This document shows, piece after piece, positions 25,157 through 33,949 of a stretch of 64,000 bases of DNA. The stretch is from Roseibium hamelinense (GTDB lineage Bacteria > Pseudomonadota > Alphaproteobacteria > Rhizobiales > Stappiaceae). The notes beneath the pieces are model-generated. The model saw only the letters and a list, made by a program, of their open reading frames with translations, had not been told where the DNA came from and searched no databases. Numbering within the stretch: position 1 is the first letter of the stretch; every line of letters begins with the position of its first letter. The stretch is from contig NZ_VLLF01000003.1 of assembly GCF_007830545.1 (NCBI RefSeq), forward strand, positions 186,001-250,000, written 5' to 3'. The position numbers and the translations under genes are program-made.

Positions 25157-26560
25157 GTGACCACGCTGACTGAAGGCGCCATGGCGCATATCGTGCGGGC
25201 AGCCGGCGTGTGCGTTCTCGCGGCTGCAGCGGGATGCGCCTGGTTGCAGGCTGCCGAAGCCGAATGGCCCAAGCAGCTTGCCGGCCATGGCGGGCCGGTA
25301 AAGTCCGTCACGCTCGATCCGGACACCCGGCGCCTGTTGAGCACCTCTTTCGACTACGCCGCGATCGTTTGGCCGAAAGATGGTGGCACACCCTTGCGGC
25401 TGATTGGCCATGACGCCGCCGTCAACGATGCGGTTTTTCTTCCCGGCAACCGCGCCGCCACGGTCGGCGACGACGGCGCCGTGATCCTGTGGGATCTCCA
25501 ATCCGGGCTTCTGCTGCACCATGTGCCGGGCAAGGGCGAAAAAGTGCTGGCCATTGACGCCTCGGCGGACGGCACGCTCGTCGCAGTGGCTTCATGGGAA
25601 AACGAGGCGCGGCTTTATGATGTAGCCGCTGACCCGCCAAGGCTGGTCGCAAATCTGGACCAGCACCGCGGCAACGTAAACGCCGTCGCGTTTTCCGGCG
25701 ATGGCAAGCATCTTTACACCGCGTCTTACGATGGCGGGATCCGGCAGTTCGATGCCCGTTCGGGAGCGCTTCTGCGCGAGATCGTCAATCTTGGGTGGGG
25801 TGTCAATGTGCTGGCGGTTCTGCCTGGAGACAAGCAACTGGTTTATGGTGTGACCGATGGCAAGGTGGCCGTGCTTGACATTGAAACCGGGGAAGATGCC
25901 AAGCTGCTGCCGCCGCACACCCGGCCGGTTCTCTCGCTTGCGCTGTCCCCCGATGCGGACCGGCTCGCGACCGGCGGCGGCGATGGCGTGATCCGGGTGA
26001 TGGACGCCGAAACATTCGAGCTCCTGGAAGAGTTTGAAAACCCGTATGGTCCGGTCTGGGGCCTCACCTTTACAGGCGACGGCGACCGCCTGTTCTACGC
26101 CGGGCTGGACGATGTCATTCACACCTGGCAGGTCGCGCCGCGCAAACCGTTCGAGCCGCTCGACGTTGCCTTCCCGCGGCGGTTCCAAGTGTCGGACACG
26201 GATGATCCCGGCGAGCTGCAATTCGCCCGCAAATGCTCCGTGTGTCATACTCTGACACCAGATGGTGCAAACCGCGCGGGGCCGACGCTCTACGGTATTT
26301 TCGGCCGCAAGGCGGGGACGTTGCCGGGTTATCCGTTTTCAAAAGCGCTGCGCGATTCGGACATCGTCTGGAGCGAGCAAACGATTTCAGACCTGTTTGA
26401 CCATGGTCCGGATGTCGTAACGCCCGGCTCGAAAATGCCGATCCAGCGCTTGAAAACCGTCGAGGACCGGGATGCTCTTGTCGCCTATCTCAAACGGGCG
26501 ACCGGCCCAACCCTGCCTGCGCCGGACGAAAGCGCACCCGGGCAGGCACCGAACCAGTAG
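25157..26560 (+). CDS. WD40-repeat beta-propeller fused to a C-terminal cytochrome c
   Basis: This is a 467-residue exported protein with a hydrophobic signal at about residues 10-34. Residues 40-330 hold about seven WD40-like repeats (for example GHDAAVNDAVFL, HRGNVNAVAFSGDG, HTRPVLSLALSPDADRL). Residues 350-450 form a class I cytochrome c: CSVCH at 360-364 and a likely axial Met427 in GSKMPIQ. The annotated start is GTG at 25157 (10 bp after the gamma subunit stop); ATG at 25181 is possible. It is probably a periplasmic redox partner or scaffold for FDH. A cytochrome fused to a propeller within an FDH operon is unusual. Confidence 0.88.
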   Translation: MTTLTEGAMAHIVRAAGVCVLAAAAGCAWLQAAEAEWPKQLAGHGGPVKSVTLDPDTRRLLSTSFDYAAIVWPKDGGTPLRLIGHDAAVNDAVFLPGNRAATVGDDGAVILWDLQSGLLLHHVPGKGEKVLAIDASADGTLVAVASWENEARLYDVAADPPRLVANLDQHRGNVNAVAFSGDGKHLYTASYDGGIRQFDARSGALLREIVNLGWGVNVLAVLPGDKQLVYGVTDGKVAVLDIETGEDAKLLPPHTRPVLSLALSPDADRLATGGGDGVIRVMDAETFELLEEFENPYGPVWGLTFTGDGDRLFYAGLDDVIHTWQVAPRKPFEPLDVAFPRRFQVSDTDDPGELQFARKCSVCHTLTPDGANRAGPTLYGIFGRKAGTLPGYPFSKALRDSDIVWSEQTISDLFDHGPDVVTPGSKMPIQRLKTVEDRDALVAYLKRATGPTLPAPDESAPGQAPNQ

Positions 26561-26578
26561 ATAAAAAGGATAACCGCC

Positions 26579-26713
26579 ATGAAAGCGTTTGTTTCGGGAG
26601 TGCTTGCCTGCTGTGTGATCAGCGTCGGTGCGTGGATCGTGCTGACCCAGCAGCTTGACTATTCGGCTGAAACCCTCAAGACAAGCCCGAACGACACCGT
26701 CCGGCTCGATTGA
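26579..26713 (+). CDS. 44-residue single-span membrane peptide
   Basis: An ATG 18 bp after the cytochrome c gene, preceded by AAAAGGA, opens a 44-codon frame ending at TGA. It encodes MKAFVSGVLACCVISVGAWI and then a polar tail of about 23 residues. The N-terminal hydrophobic stretch (residues 3-23) is a membrane anchor or uncleaved signal. Base use, spacing and ribosome site argue for a real gene. The family is not recognised; its position suggests a small FDH-complex or assembly subunit. Confidence 0.7.
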   Translation: MKAFVSGVLACCVISVGAWIVLTQQLDYSAETLKTSPNDTVRLD

Positions 26714-26746
26714 GAAAAAATTCAATATTAACAAAAACTTGTCTGG

Positions 26747-26786
26747 AAAATCTGATTCAAACTACAAAGCACTTGAATCAGATTTT
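26747..26786. repeat. Perfect 14-bp inverted repeat in an AT-rich spacer
   Basis: AAAATCTGATTCAA (26747-26760) and TTGAATCAGATTTT (26773-26786) are exact reverse complements around a 12-nt loop. The motif AAAGCACTTGAA occurs at 26766 and again at 26821. The element separates the structural FDH genes from the DUF6494 cassette and may be a weak terminator (arm ending TTTT), an operator or an RNA-stability element. Confidence 0.7.
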
Positions 26787-26920
26787 GAGCAAGGTGACCC
26801 GCACTGTTTTCCATGCTGGGAAAGCACTTGAAACCGTTTCAAAATCAAGGCTGGTAAAACAATTGGGCATAGGGTCCTATGCCCTCGTATCAGCAATTCA
26901 AACAGATCGGAGGCCCGCCC

Positions 26921-27112
26921 ATGAATGACGAAAACTTCAATATGTCCATGCGCAAATTCCTGAAACAGGTCGGCGTGACCTCGCAACAGGCCATCGAAAA
27001 CTACGTCCGTGAAAGCGGTGCCGAAAGCGGCCAGCTCGATGCGAAAGTGGTCCTGACAATCGAGGGAACCGACTTCGTGCATGAGGTCAAAGGCAAGATC
27101 GAACTGGACTGA
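26921..27112 (+). CDS. DUF6494 family small protein
   Basis: This 63-residue soluble protein begins MNDENFNMSMRKFLKQVGVT and has an all-helical first half and an apparent beta hairpin second half (KVVLTIEGTDFVHEVKGKIELD). It matches my recollection of DUF6494, a short family found beside formate dehydrogenase genes in alphaproteobacteria. The ATG at 26921 follows GGAGG. It starts a four-gene block with the ligase-like protein 8 bp downstream. Its role is unknown. Confidence 0.85.
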   Translation: MNDENFNMSMRKFLKQVGVTSQQAIENYVRESGAESGQLDAKVVLTIEGTDFVHEVKGKIELD

Positions 27113-27120
27113 GCGGCCGC

Positions 27121-27900
27121 ATGTCTGAGACGCAGCTGATTGCCGGTTTTGACGTCGAGCTGCCTCCGCTGCTCAATGGCCGGGCGGTCGTCCCGCCGCA
27201 GGATCCGTTTGCCACCGCCGTTGACGCTGCAGGGGCGGGCGATGGGGAAGCGGGCGACGTGTTTTGGGCGGTTGCACCGGAACGGGTACATCTGGCCATC
27301 CTTTTGGAGCCTGAAGTCGAACAAGCCCGGGTCCAGGAGATGATTTTCACTTTGATGGTGGCCAGTGCCGATGCAATCGGTGCGCTCGGACCGCCCGAGC
27401 TGGCCTACACTTGGAACTGGCCGAGAGACGTATGCGCAAATGATGCCAAGCTTGGTTCGGTTCAGTTTCAGGTGCTCGAGGCTGCGGAGGGCGGGGTGCC
27501 AGACTTTGCTGTTGTCGGCTTGAACCTTCGCCTGCAGCCTTATCTCGGCGAAGAGCCGGGTAACGCACCGGACCGTACGAGCCTGTTCGATGAAGGGGCC
27601 GTGGAGTTGACGGCAGACGCGGCTATCGGCGCCATTTGCCGGCATTTCCTCTCCTGGCTGCACCGGTGGGAGACCGACGGGTTCAAACCGATCCATGACG
27701 CCTGGCTGTTCCGGTGCAACGGTTATCGCAAAGCGGTGGTGTCAAAGGGGCTTGGCAAGGCCGGCACTTTTTCCGGGATCGATGAGACCGGCAATTTGCT
27801 GCTGACTGATCCGGACACTGGATCCGTCGAGATGATCTCGGTCAGCGAGGGCTTGAAACCCGGCGGGGGTTTTGTGCCGGCCAGGTCAGGAGCGGAATGA
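27121..27900 (+). CDS. Biotin/lipoate protein ligase-like protein (BPL_LplA_LipB family with DUF4444)
   Basis: This 259-residue cytoplasmic protein resembles the biotin/lipoate ligase fold. TWNWPRDVCANDAKLGSVQF at about residues 98-117 keeps the W-P-x-D...K-x-G pattern that in BirA contains the catalytic lysine. The C-terminal section (FSGIDETGNLLLTDPDTGSV) matches a DUF4444-like beta domain similar to the BirA C-terminus. It lies between DUF6494 and DUF6505 in a close-packed run. What it modifies is unknown, as no biotinyl or lipoyl acceptor domain protein is visible in the window. Confidence 0.85.
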   Translation: MSETQLIAGFDVELPPLLNGRAVVPPQDPFATAVDAAGAGDGEAGDVFWAVAPERVHLAILLEPEVEQARVQEMIFTLMVASADAIGALGPPELAYTWNWPRDVCANDAKLGSVQFQVLEAAEGGVPDFAVVGLNLRLQPYLGEEPGNAPDRTSLFDEGAVELTADAAIGAICRHFLSWLHRWETDGFKPIHDAWLFRCNGYRKAVVSKGLGKAGTFSGIDETGNLLLTDPDTGSVEMISVSEGLKPGGGFVPARSGAE

Positions 27901-27901
27901 C

Positions 27902-28396
27902 ATGGCGCGCCTGCTCAGGGCAATCCGGTTTGATGCCTCCGACGCCCACGTCTTTCCCAAAGTGGCCGGTGAAAACGAATGGGCGCTGCCGGGCAGCTTT
28001 GTCTTTACGGCCGCACCCGGTGCCGATCCCGCGGCCCTGACGGGAAAGGACCGGCAGGCCTTTGTCAGCGGGTTCCTGGCGCTTGGATCGTTCGGCTTCA
28101 CCACGATCGTGTCTGTTGCGGACGCGGACGAGACCGACATACGGACCTGTGAAACCGTGCTTTCGGAGTTTCTTCTGTCCCGGTTCGGTGCGCCGTCCGA
28201 AGGGGCCGCGTTATCAGCAGCGCGGCAGGAACTGGCATTTGCCCGTGACCTTGCAGAAGGCGCGCCTGTGAATACCTTGCTTGCACTGAAGCGTGAGATC
28301 GACGAGGAAGGGCAGGTGCGGGAACAGTTTCACATCGTAACCCCGCCCGGCGACAAGCCGCACGCGCGCATCTGGGACGTGGTAGAGGACACTTAA
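27902..28396 (+). CDS. DUF6505 family protein
   Basis: This 164-residue soluble protein starts MARLLRAIRFDASDAHVFPK. It has a mixed alpha/beta look and no cofactor motif or signal peptide. I believe it belongs to DUF6505, seen beside FDH genes. The ATG at 27902 falls immediately after the ligase-like gene stop. Its stop overlaps the next start by one base, so the genes are translationally coupled. The function is unknown; constant linkage suggests work on the same target as the ligase-like protein. Confidence 0.82.
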   Translation: MARLLRAIRFDASDAHVFPKVAGENEWALPGSFVFTAAPGADPAALTGKDRQAFVSGFLALGSFGFTTIVSVADADETDIRTCETVLSEFLLSRFGAPSEGAALSAARQELAFARDLAEGAPVNTLLALKREIDEEGQVREQFHIVTPPGDKPHARIWDVVEDT

Positions 28397-29409
28397 TGCC
28401 GGAATTTTGGAAATCCGCGGGCTATCACCTTGTAAACCGGGACAAGAATGGGTGGCTCAGCGTCACACCGGATTTGCTCAGAGCCTATCTGACCCGGCCG
28501 GAAATCCATCCCGTCGAAGAGTCCTGTGACGTTGAGCATGCCTTGTTCGAACGCCTCATGGAGGACCCCTTTTCGCAGATCCTAGATGACGAGCTGGCAC
28601 GGATTGCCGACGCGGATACGGCCGACAACTATCGGGTTGTACTCGGTTTCAGAGACCATTTGCGCAAACACGGAACCGTCGAGGGTGCCTATGCCGCTAT
28701 TTTTACAGGCGACCATATACTGATCCCGCCGGTGTTTTTGGACCAGATGGTGCATCTGATCCTGCGCAACATCTTGCGGTCATGCCAGGATCCGATCCGG
28801 CTCAGAGCTGCCGAGCTTTTCTTCCGCGAACAGATCGTCACCTTGAACGAAGGCACGGTAACCATCGCCGATGCAGAAATCGTCGAGATGATGTCGGAAA
28901 CCGGCGGCCTGGGTGGACTGGGCGCTCTTTTAATGGAGTCCGGTACGCCGATGCGCGAGGTCGCGCTCGATGTGCTGGGCGAGGACAATGCCGAACTCTA
29001 CTGGGACAGGTCGGACCGGTTCGACACCGCGCTGGATTTCCGCTTTACCCAGCCGGGGCCGGATGCTTTGGCGCGGGTGATCGAGGCCTGGATCCGGCAT
29101 TTCTCGAAAGTCGATGTGCGGGTGCAGCCGGTGCAAAAAATCCGGGACGATCATTGGTCCTGGCATATTGGGCTTGATGCCGATTCTACAAAGATTCTCA
29201 ACAGTCTTTACAATGGCGACGGCTTGTCGGAGGCCGACAACCTGAAGCTGCTTTGCCTTTTCCGGCTCGATTTCGAGAACCGGACCGACATGCAGGCGGA
29301 CTTGCGCGGAAAACCGGTTTGGCTCGGACTTGCCATGAGTGCCGACAAGCGTATCCGGATGAAACCGCAAAATCTCCTGGTCAATTTGCCGGTGACAACC
29401 AACAGCTAG
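28396..29409 (+). CDS. DUF6352 family protein
   Basis: This 337-residue cytoplasmic protein begins MPEFWKSAGYHLVNRDKNGW. It is mostly helical, with long amphipathic stretches, no signal peptide and no known catalytic motif. It corresponds to what I recall as DUF6352, another FDH-linked alphaproteobacterial family. It overlaps the DUF6505 stop codon by one base (TAATG). Last in the cassette, it is followed by an unrelated EamA transporter. It may be an assembly or maturation factor, on context alone. Confidence 0.82.
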   Translation: MPEFWKSAGYHLVNRDKNGWLSVTPDLLRAYLTRPEIHPVEESCDVEHALFERLMEDPFSQILDDELARIADADTADNYRVVLGFRDHLRKHGTVEGAYAAIFTGDHILIPPVFLDQMVHLILRNILRSCQDPIRLRAAELFFREQIVTLNEGTVTIADAEIVEMMSETGGLGGLGALLMESGTPMREVALDVLGEDNAELYWDRSDRFDTALDFRFTQPGPDALARVIEAWIRHFSKVDVRVQPVQKIRDDHWSWHIGLDADSTKILNSLYNGDGLSEADNLKLLCLFRLDFENRTDMQADLRGKPVWLGLAMSADKRIRMKPQNLLVNLPVTTNS

Positions 29410-29485
29410 ATCACGCCGTTGACGACACCATCTAAACGGGCCGGGCAGGTGCTTGCCTGTGCTTCTTGCCTTCGGAGTGCCACGC

Positions 29486-30385
29486 TTGGACCATCAGGAT
29501 AACACCCGCGCCATCTTGGCCATGATGCTGTCCATGGCGGGGTTCATCTTGAACGATGCGCTGGTCAAGATCGTGTCCGAAGGCCTGCCGCTCGGCCAGA
29601 TCATTTTTATCCGCGGGCTCTTCGCGATCCTTTTGATCGGTGTCGCCTGCCAGATCACCGGCGTTTTCAAGACCCTCAAGGTCTTGCATCACCCGCAAGT
29701 GTATTTGAGGGCGTTCGCGGAAGTCATGGCAACCGTCTGTTACCTGTCGGCCCTGTTCCGCATGCCGATCGCCAACGCCACGGCCATTTTGCAGGCCTTG
29801 CCTCTTGTGGTCACCGCTGGCGCGGCAATCTTTTTGAAAGTGCATGTCGGCTGGCGGCGCTGGACAGCGATTGGTGTCGGCTTTTCCGGTGTGTTGCTGA
29901 TTGTCAGGCCCGGATTGGAAGGGTTCAACGCCTGGTCTTTACTGGCGTTGGCCGGGGTCGGATTCATGGCTCTTCGTGATATTGCAACCCGCCGGATCCC
30001 GCAGGAAACGCCCACATTCGGAGTAGCATTGATGACGCTGTTTGGGGTGACGCTTGTAGGGGGCGGCCTGATAGCGCTTGATGGCTGGCAGCCAATCGCG
30101 CCACGCCCTGTGGCCATGCTTGCGCTGGCGGCGGTGTTTCTGCTTGTCGGATATGTTTTCATAATTATCGCCATGCGCCGCGGTGAGATTGCCGTTGTTG
30201 CTCCGTTCCGCTACTCAATTGTGATCTGGGCGATTGTTTTGGGTGTATTGGTCTGGGGTGAATTTCCCGACAGTTTCACGCTGGTTGGGACATTTATAAT
30301 TGTCGTCAGCGGGGTTTATACCTTCTTCCGGGAGCAACGGCTTGCCAAGGCCCGGGCCAGAGATGCGCCAGTTGGCTCGGAGTGA
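29486..30385 (+). CDS. DMT superfamily (EamA) transporter
   Basis: This inner-membrane protein of about 300 residues has ten predicted helices in two EamA repeats (MMLSMAGFILNDALVKIV; later LVGYVFIIIAMRRGEIAVVA with FRYSIVIWAIVLG). These are drug/metabolite or amino-acid exporters. There is no good ATG; TTG at 29486, 9 nt after GGAG, gives a normal N-terminus, and TTG at 29453 is the longest option. The substrate is unknown. The gene follows the FDH cassette but has its own 76-bp gap, so linkage may be incidental. Confidence 0.85.
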   Translation: MDHQDNTRAILAMMLSMAGFILNDALVKIVSEGLPLGQIIFIRGLFAILLIGVACQITGVFKTLKVLHHPQVYLRAFAEVMATVCYLSALFRMPIANATAILQALPLVVTAGAAIFLKVHVGWRRWTAIGVGFSGVLLIVRPGLEGFNAWSLLALAGVGFMALRDIATRRIPQETPTFGVALMTLFGVTLVGGGLIALDGWQPIAPRPVAMLALAAVFLLVGYVFIIIAMRRGEIAVVAPFRYSIVIWAIVLGVLVWGEFPDSFTLVGTFIIVVSGVYTFFREQRLAKARARDAPVGSE

Positions 30386-30467
30386 CTCCGATTTTTGGTG
30401 ATTGCGTCATTTATTTTTGCTGTCTATGGTTGTGTTTCGGGGTTTGGAACGTTTGAAAAGAAAACAA

Positions 30468-31715
30468 ATGAGTGCTGATTTTACCGGTGAACTGGCGTAT
30501 TCGGGCAAGGTTCCTGTCAAGCGGACACCGTCGCTCGGGGTCTTGATTGCCATTTCTACGGTCAGCCCGGTCGCGATAAACATCTATCTTCCGTCACTGG
30601 CCGGCATGGTCACTGCCTTTGACACGACCGCCGCGCAGATCCAGCTGACCATGTCGCTTTTTCTCGTGGCGGTCGCGGTTGCGCAGCTGATTGTCGGGCC
30701 GCTGTCGGACCGGTATGGCCGCCGACCTGTCGTGATTGCCGGCATGGCCTTGTTTGTTGCCGGGAGTGCCCTTTGCCTGATGGCCCCGGATGTCGAAACG
30801 CTTATTTTCGCCCGCATGGTGCAGGCCGTGGGAGGATGTACGGGACTTGTGCTTGGCCGCGCGATCGTCAGGGACCTTTACGAACGGGACCGGGCCGCGG
30901 GCATGATCGGTTACGTGACCATGGGCATGACTGTCGGGCCGATGGCAGCGCCTGCGCTTGGCGGGCTTTTGGATTCGGAGTTCGGCTGGCGCGGTGGCTT
31001 TTACATGATGCTGGTGATGGGGGGGGCCGTATTGATGGCCGCGATCGTCAATCTGCATGAAACCAACCACCAGCGCTCGGCAACCGGCGGGCTTGGCGGA
31101 TTGCTGCGCAACTACCGAACGCTTGCCAAGGAAAAACTGTTCTGGGCCTATGCGCTGACGGCCATGTTCACATCGTCCGTCTATTTTTCCTATCTTGGCG
31201 GAGCACCATTCATCGCGGCCGATGTGCTGGGCATGGGCGCGGCCGAAATGGGCCTTTATTTCATGTTCGTTGCCGCCGGATACATCATCGGCAACGGCAT
31301 TTCCGGGCGCATTACCGAACGTGTCGGAGTGGTCCGGATGATCCTTGCGGGCTCTCTGGCGCCTTCGCTCGCCGTGTTTTTCGTGGGGCTTGCCATCTAT
31401 GTCGACTGGTTGCATCCGTTGACGCTGTTCCTGCCGATGTTCTTTGTTGGGCTCGGCAACGGAATTTGCCTGCCGAGTGCCATTTCCGGGGCGGTCAGCG
31501 CTCGGCCGGAGCTCGCTGGTGCGGCGGCGGGTCTGTCCGGCAGCATGCAGGTCGGGTTTGGCGCGTTGACCAGTGCGCTCGTGGCCTGGGCAGTCTCGGA
31601 AACCATGTGGCCCGGCAGTGTTTGGCCGATGGTGGCGGTGATGCTGTTTTGCGTGTTGGCCACAGCTGCATGTGTTGCAGCCGTTTTGCGCCTCGAAAAT
31701 CAGGCCGTCGCCTAA
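30468..31715 (+). CDS. Bcr/CflA family multidrug efflux MFS transporter
   Basis: This 415-residue, twelve-helix major facilitator has INIYLPSLAGM in the first helix and GPLSDRYGRRPVVI as the loop 2-3 signature. SALCLMAPDVETLIFARMVQ matches the Bcr/CflA drug exporters. The ATG at 30468 is chosen over 30402 because it gives a normal cytoplasmic N-terminus. It probably exports a drug or metabolite (relatives handle bicyclomycin, sulfonamides or L-cysteine). It converges with the polyferredoxin gene 20 bp away. Confidence 0.9.
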   Translation: MSADFTGELAYSGKVPVKRTPSLGVLIAISTVSPVAINIYLPSLAGMVTAFDTTAAQIQLTMSLFLVAVAVAQLIVGPLSDRYGRRPVVIAGMALFVAGSALCLMAPDVETLIFARMVQAVGGCTGLVLGRAIVRDLYERDRAAGMIGYVTMGMTVGPMAAPALGGLLDSEFGWRGGFYMMLVMGGAVLMAAIVNLHETNHQRSATGGLGGLLRNYRTLAKEKLFWAYALTAMFTSSVYFSYLGGAPFIAADVLGMGAAEMGLYFMFVAAGYIIGNGISGRITERVGVVRMILAGSLAPSLAVFFVGLAIYVDWLHPLTLFLPMFFVGLGNGICLPSAISGAVSARPELAGAAAGLSGSMQVGFGALTSALVAWAVSETMWPGSVWPMVAVMLFCVLATAACVAAVLRLENQAVA

Positions 31716-31734
31716 GCGGCCTGAGGTGTCCCCG

Positions 31735-33777
31735 TCAGGTGTCTTTCAGAAAATCATCGACCGACAGGGCCTTGTCGGCAACGTAGTCTTCGGTCATCCG
31801 GATCTTGGGCCGCTCGCCGGCGGAAAACACGGACTTGTCCATGTTCCATTGAGCACTGATCCGGCAATCGTCACACATTTCGATCATCGAGATCTGCGTT
31901 TCCGAGCGGAACATGTGGTGTTTTCCGGCCAGCTGTCCTTTGATCCGGTCGATGGTCGAGCGCGTTCCAAACGCCTTGCCGCAGGAAATGCAGGTGGCCG
32001 GTTCTTCTTCATGCAGCACAGCCGGCCGCATGGCATCCGGTGCCGCGTTGAACCGGGGCTCGAGCGAGATCACTTTTTCCGGGCAGGTGGTCTGACACAG
32101 CCCGCATTGCACGCAGGCCGATTCGACAAAACTCACCTGCGGGCGGTCCGGATTGTCGGCAAGCGCGCCGGCCGGGCAGGCCGATACGCAGGCGAGGCAC
32201 AAAGTGCAGCCGTCACTGTCGATTGAGATCCGCCCGTATTGCGCGCTGTCCGGCAGCGGGATCAGGGCAGGGGCCTCCGGCGATGCGGTGTGAAGCGCGG
32301 TAATGGCAAGGCGGGCAATGTCGCGCTTGCCGCCAACCGGGCTGTATTTTTGAGGGGCTTTCAAGACCGGCGTAGCGGGCGGTGCGGCAAGGGTTGCGGC
32401 AAGCATGTCCGGGTCGCCCGTGACCAGGATGTCGATGCGCCCTTCTGCGGCGTGGCCCATGCCGGACAGCAAGGCGCGGGCAAGACCAGCCTCTGTTTCG
32501 CTGGGCAGCAGCTCCTCCCGGTTTTCAGGGCTTGCGAGAACCACGACCTTGTGGGCCCCACTCAAAAACGCGGTGAGGAACGCCTCGTGCCCAAGCGTTG
32601 TTGAGGCATGAAGCCCAAGCGGCAGGACATTGGCTGGAAGCCCGCCGCCGTAGCGGGAAAGCGCGTTGATTAGGCTGGTTCCGTGGGTCTGTTCATGGAT
32701 CAGAAGCACTGGCGCAGTGCCTCCGGAACCTGTGTAAACCTCCAGAAGCTTCTGAATGCGTTTCAACGCATCGTCGCGATGCGGGTACTGATAGCTTATC
32801 GCCCCGGTCGGGCAGGTGATGGCACAGCTGCCGCAGCCACCGCAAATACCGGCATCGATCGCGACTTTTTCGCCAGCAGACTGGATCGCCCCGGCCGGGC
32901 AAGCGTCCAGACACTTGCTGCAACCAGTCTTTCCGGCATGGCTGTGCGCGCAAATATCAGCGTCATAGAAAACGTAAACCGGCTTTTCGAAAGTGCCGAC
33001 CATCTCCGCGGCCTCGGTCAGGGCGTTCATGACTCCAAGCCGGTCATTCGGGTCGGCACGGAAATAGCCGTCCCGGCGCTTGGGCGCCGTGATCGGCGCT
33101 GTTTCGCCCGATAGATCGACGATCACGCTGCAAGGCGCGCGGGCGCCGTCTTTCGCAAGCATGAATTCCGGTGTCTGGCGAGAAGAGGGCAGCATCGGCG
33201 CATAGCCGTTAAGCACCACCTCAAAACCGCCAAAGGAGCCGGACACCGTTTTCAAACGCCCGCAATAGACCGGAAACGGCAGGACAGCCGGCAACAGCAC
33301 ATCGTCCCATGCGGACATAACCAGTGTAACGGAGAGCGAGTCTTCCAGCTTCAGTGCAGCGTCCAGCGCGGCTTGTCCGGCGCCATACACAAGGCAAACA
33401 CCATCCGAGTCGACGCTGAGCGCCGGGGCGGGGCGGGCGGTATCTGCCGCAAGCGCATCGGACAACAGCGCTGCGATTTTGGCCGATGCTCCAGTCTTGT
33501 CGCTAGTCCAGCCGGCCGTTTCACGAATATTGGTGAAGCGAACGCGGTCTTGCGCATCGTGATCCTCGGCGATTTCGCTAAACAGCGGCGCTTCCTGGGT
33601 ACACGCGACAAGCAAGTCTCCGTCCTGCGCCAGTGCGGTTTCAAAGACACTTGTTTCGCCGCGGCATAGTTCGGTGCACACTGGCGCGGCCAGCTCGCTG
33701 TCCACCAGGCCTGCAGCGCCGGTCAGGTCCATGGTTTTGAAACAGTTGCACAGGAGGATGCGGCTTTGGGCTGACAT
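31735..33777 (-). CDS. Multi-cluster 4Fe-4S protein of the FDH/molybdoenzyme accessory type
   Basis: This 680-residue soluble protein has four ferredoxin motifs: CSKCLDACPAGAI, CGGCGSCAITCPTGAI, CTLCLACVSACPAGAL and CVQCGLCQTTCPE. A C-terminal CxxC pair (CISCGKAF and CDDCR) may bind zinc. The N-terminus starts with SRILLCNCFKTMD, and the middle includes a HdrD/MvhD-like region (ALLSGMGHAAEGRIDILVTG). Start is ATG 33777, after GGAGTGAG. It is divergent from DUF3305/DUF3306; this trio commonly accompanies formate dehydrogenase loci. A role in electron supply during enzyme maturation is inferred only. Confidence 0.88.
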   Translation of the reverse strand: MSAQSRILLCNCFKTMDLTGAAGLVDSELAAPVCTELCRGETSVFETALAQDGDLLVACTQEAPLFSEIAEDHDAQDRVRFTNIRETAGWTSDKTGASAKIAALLSDALAADTARPAPALSVDSDGVCLVYGAGQAALDAALKLEDSLSVTLVMSAWDDVLLPAVLPFPVYCGRLKTVSGSFGGFEVVLNGYAPMLPSSRQTPEFMLAKDGARAPCSVIVDLSGETAPITAPKRRDGYFRADPNDRLGVMNALTEAAEMVGTFEKPVYVFYDADICAHSHAGKTGCSKCLDACPAGAIQSAGEKVAIDAGICGGCGSCAITCPTGAISYQYPHRDDALKRIQKLLEVYTGSGGTAPVLLIHEQTHGTSLINALSRYGGGLPANVLPLGLHASTTLGHEAFLTAFLSGAHKVVVLASPENREELLPSETEAGLARALLSGMGHAAEGRIDILVTGDPDMLAATLAAPPATPVLKAPQKYSPVGGKRDIARLAITALHTASPEAPALIPLPDSAQYGRISIDSDGCTLCLACVSACPAGALADNPDRPQVSFVESACVQCGLCQTTCPEKVISLEPRFNAAPDAMRPAVLHEEEPATCISCGKAFGTRSTIDRIKGQLAGKHHMFRSETQISMIEMCDDCRISAQWNMDKSVFSAGERPKIRMTEDYVADKALSVDDFLKDT

Positions 33778-33949
33778 CAACTCACTCCGGAAAAGGCGTT
33801 TCCATTCTTTTTATACGGGAAAACACTATAGCGACGCTGAGGCATTTGGAACTGTCCAAAAGGCAAAGGTGATGATCTAATTTACGCTTGCCCGGACTTT
33901 GCGGTTCGGCGCTGTTTCGCCTAGACTCGGCGAAAAGCGGGAGGAGCTT

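Noticed and set aside
26766-26832. CRISPR-like repeat (AAAGCACTTGAA twice)
   Set aside because: There are only two short copies, no regular spacing and no cas genes anywhere in the window.
29410-29485. ATG start for the EamA transporter
   Set aside because: No in-frame ATG precedes the first helix; the only plausible starts are TTG or GTG codons.
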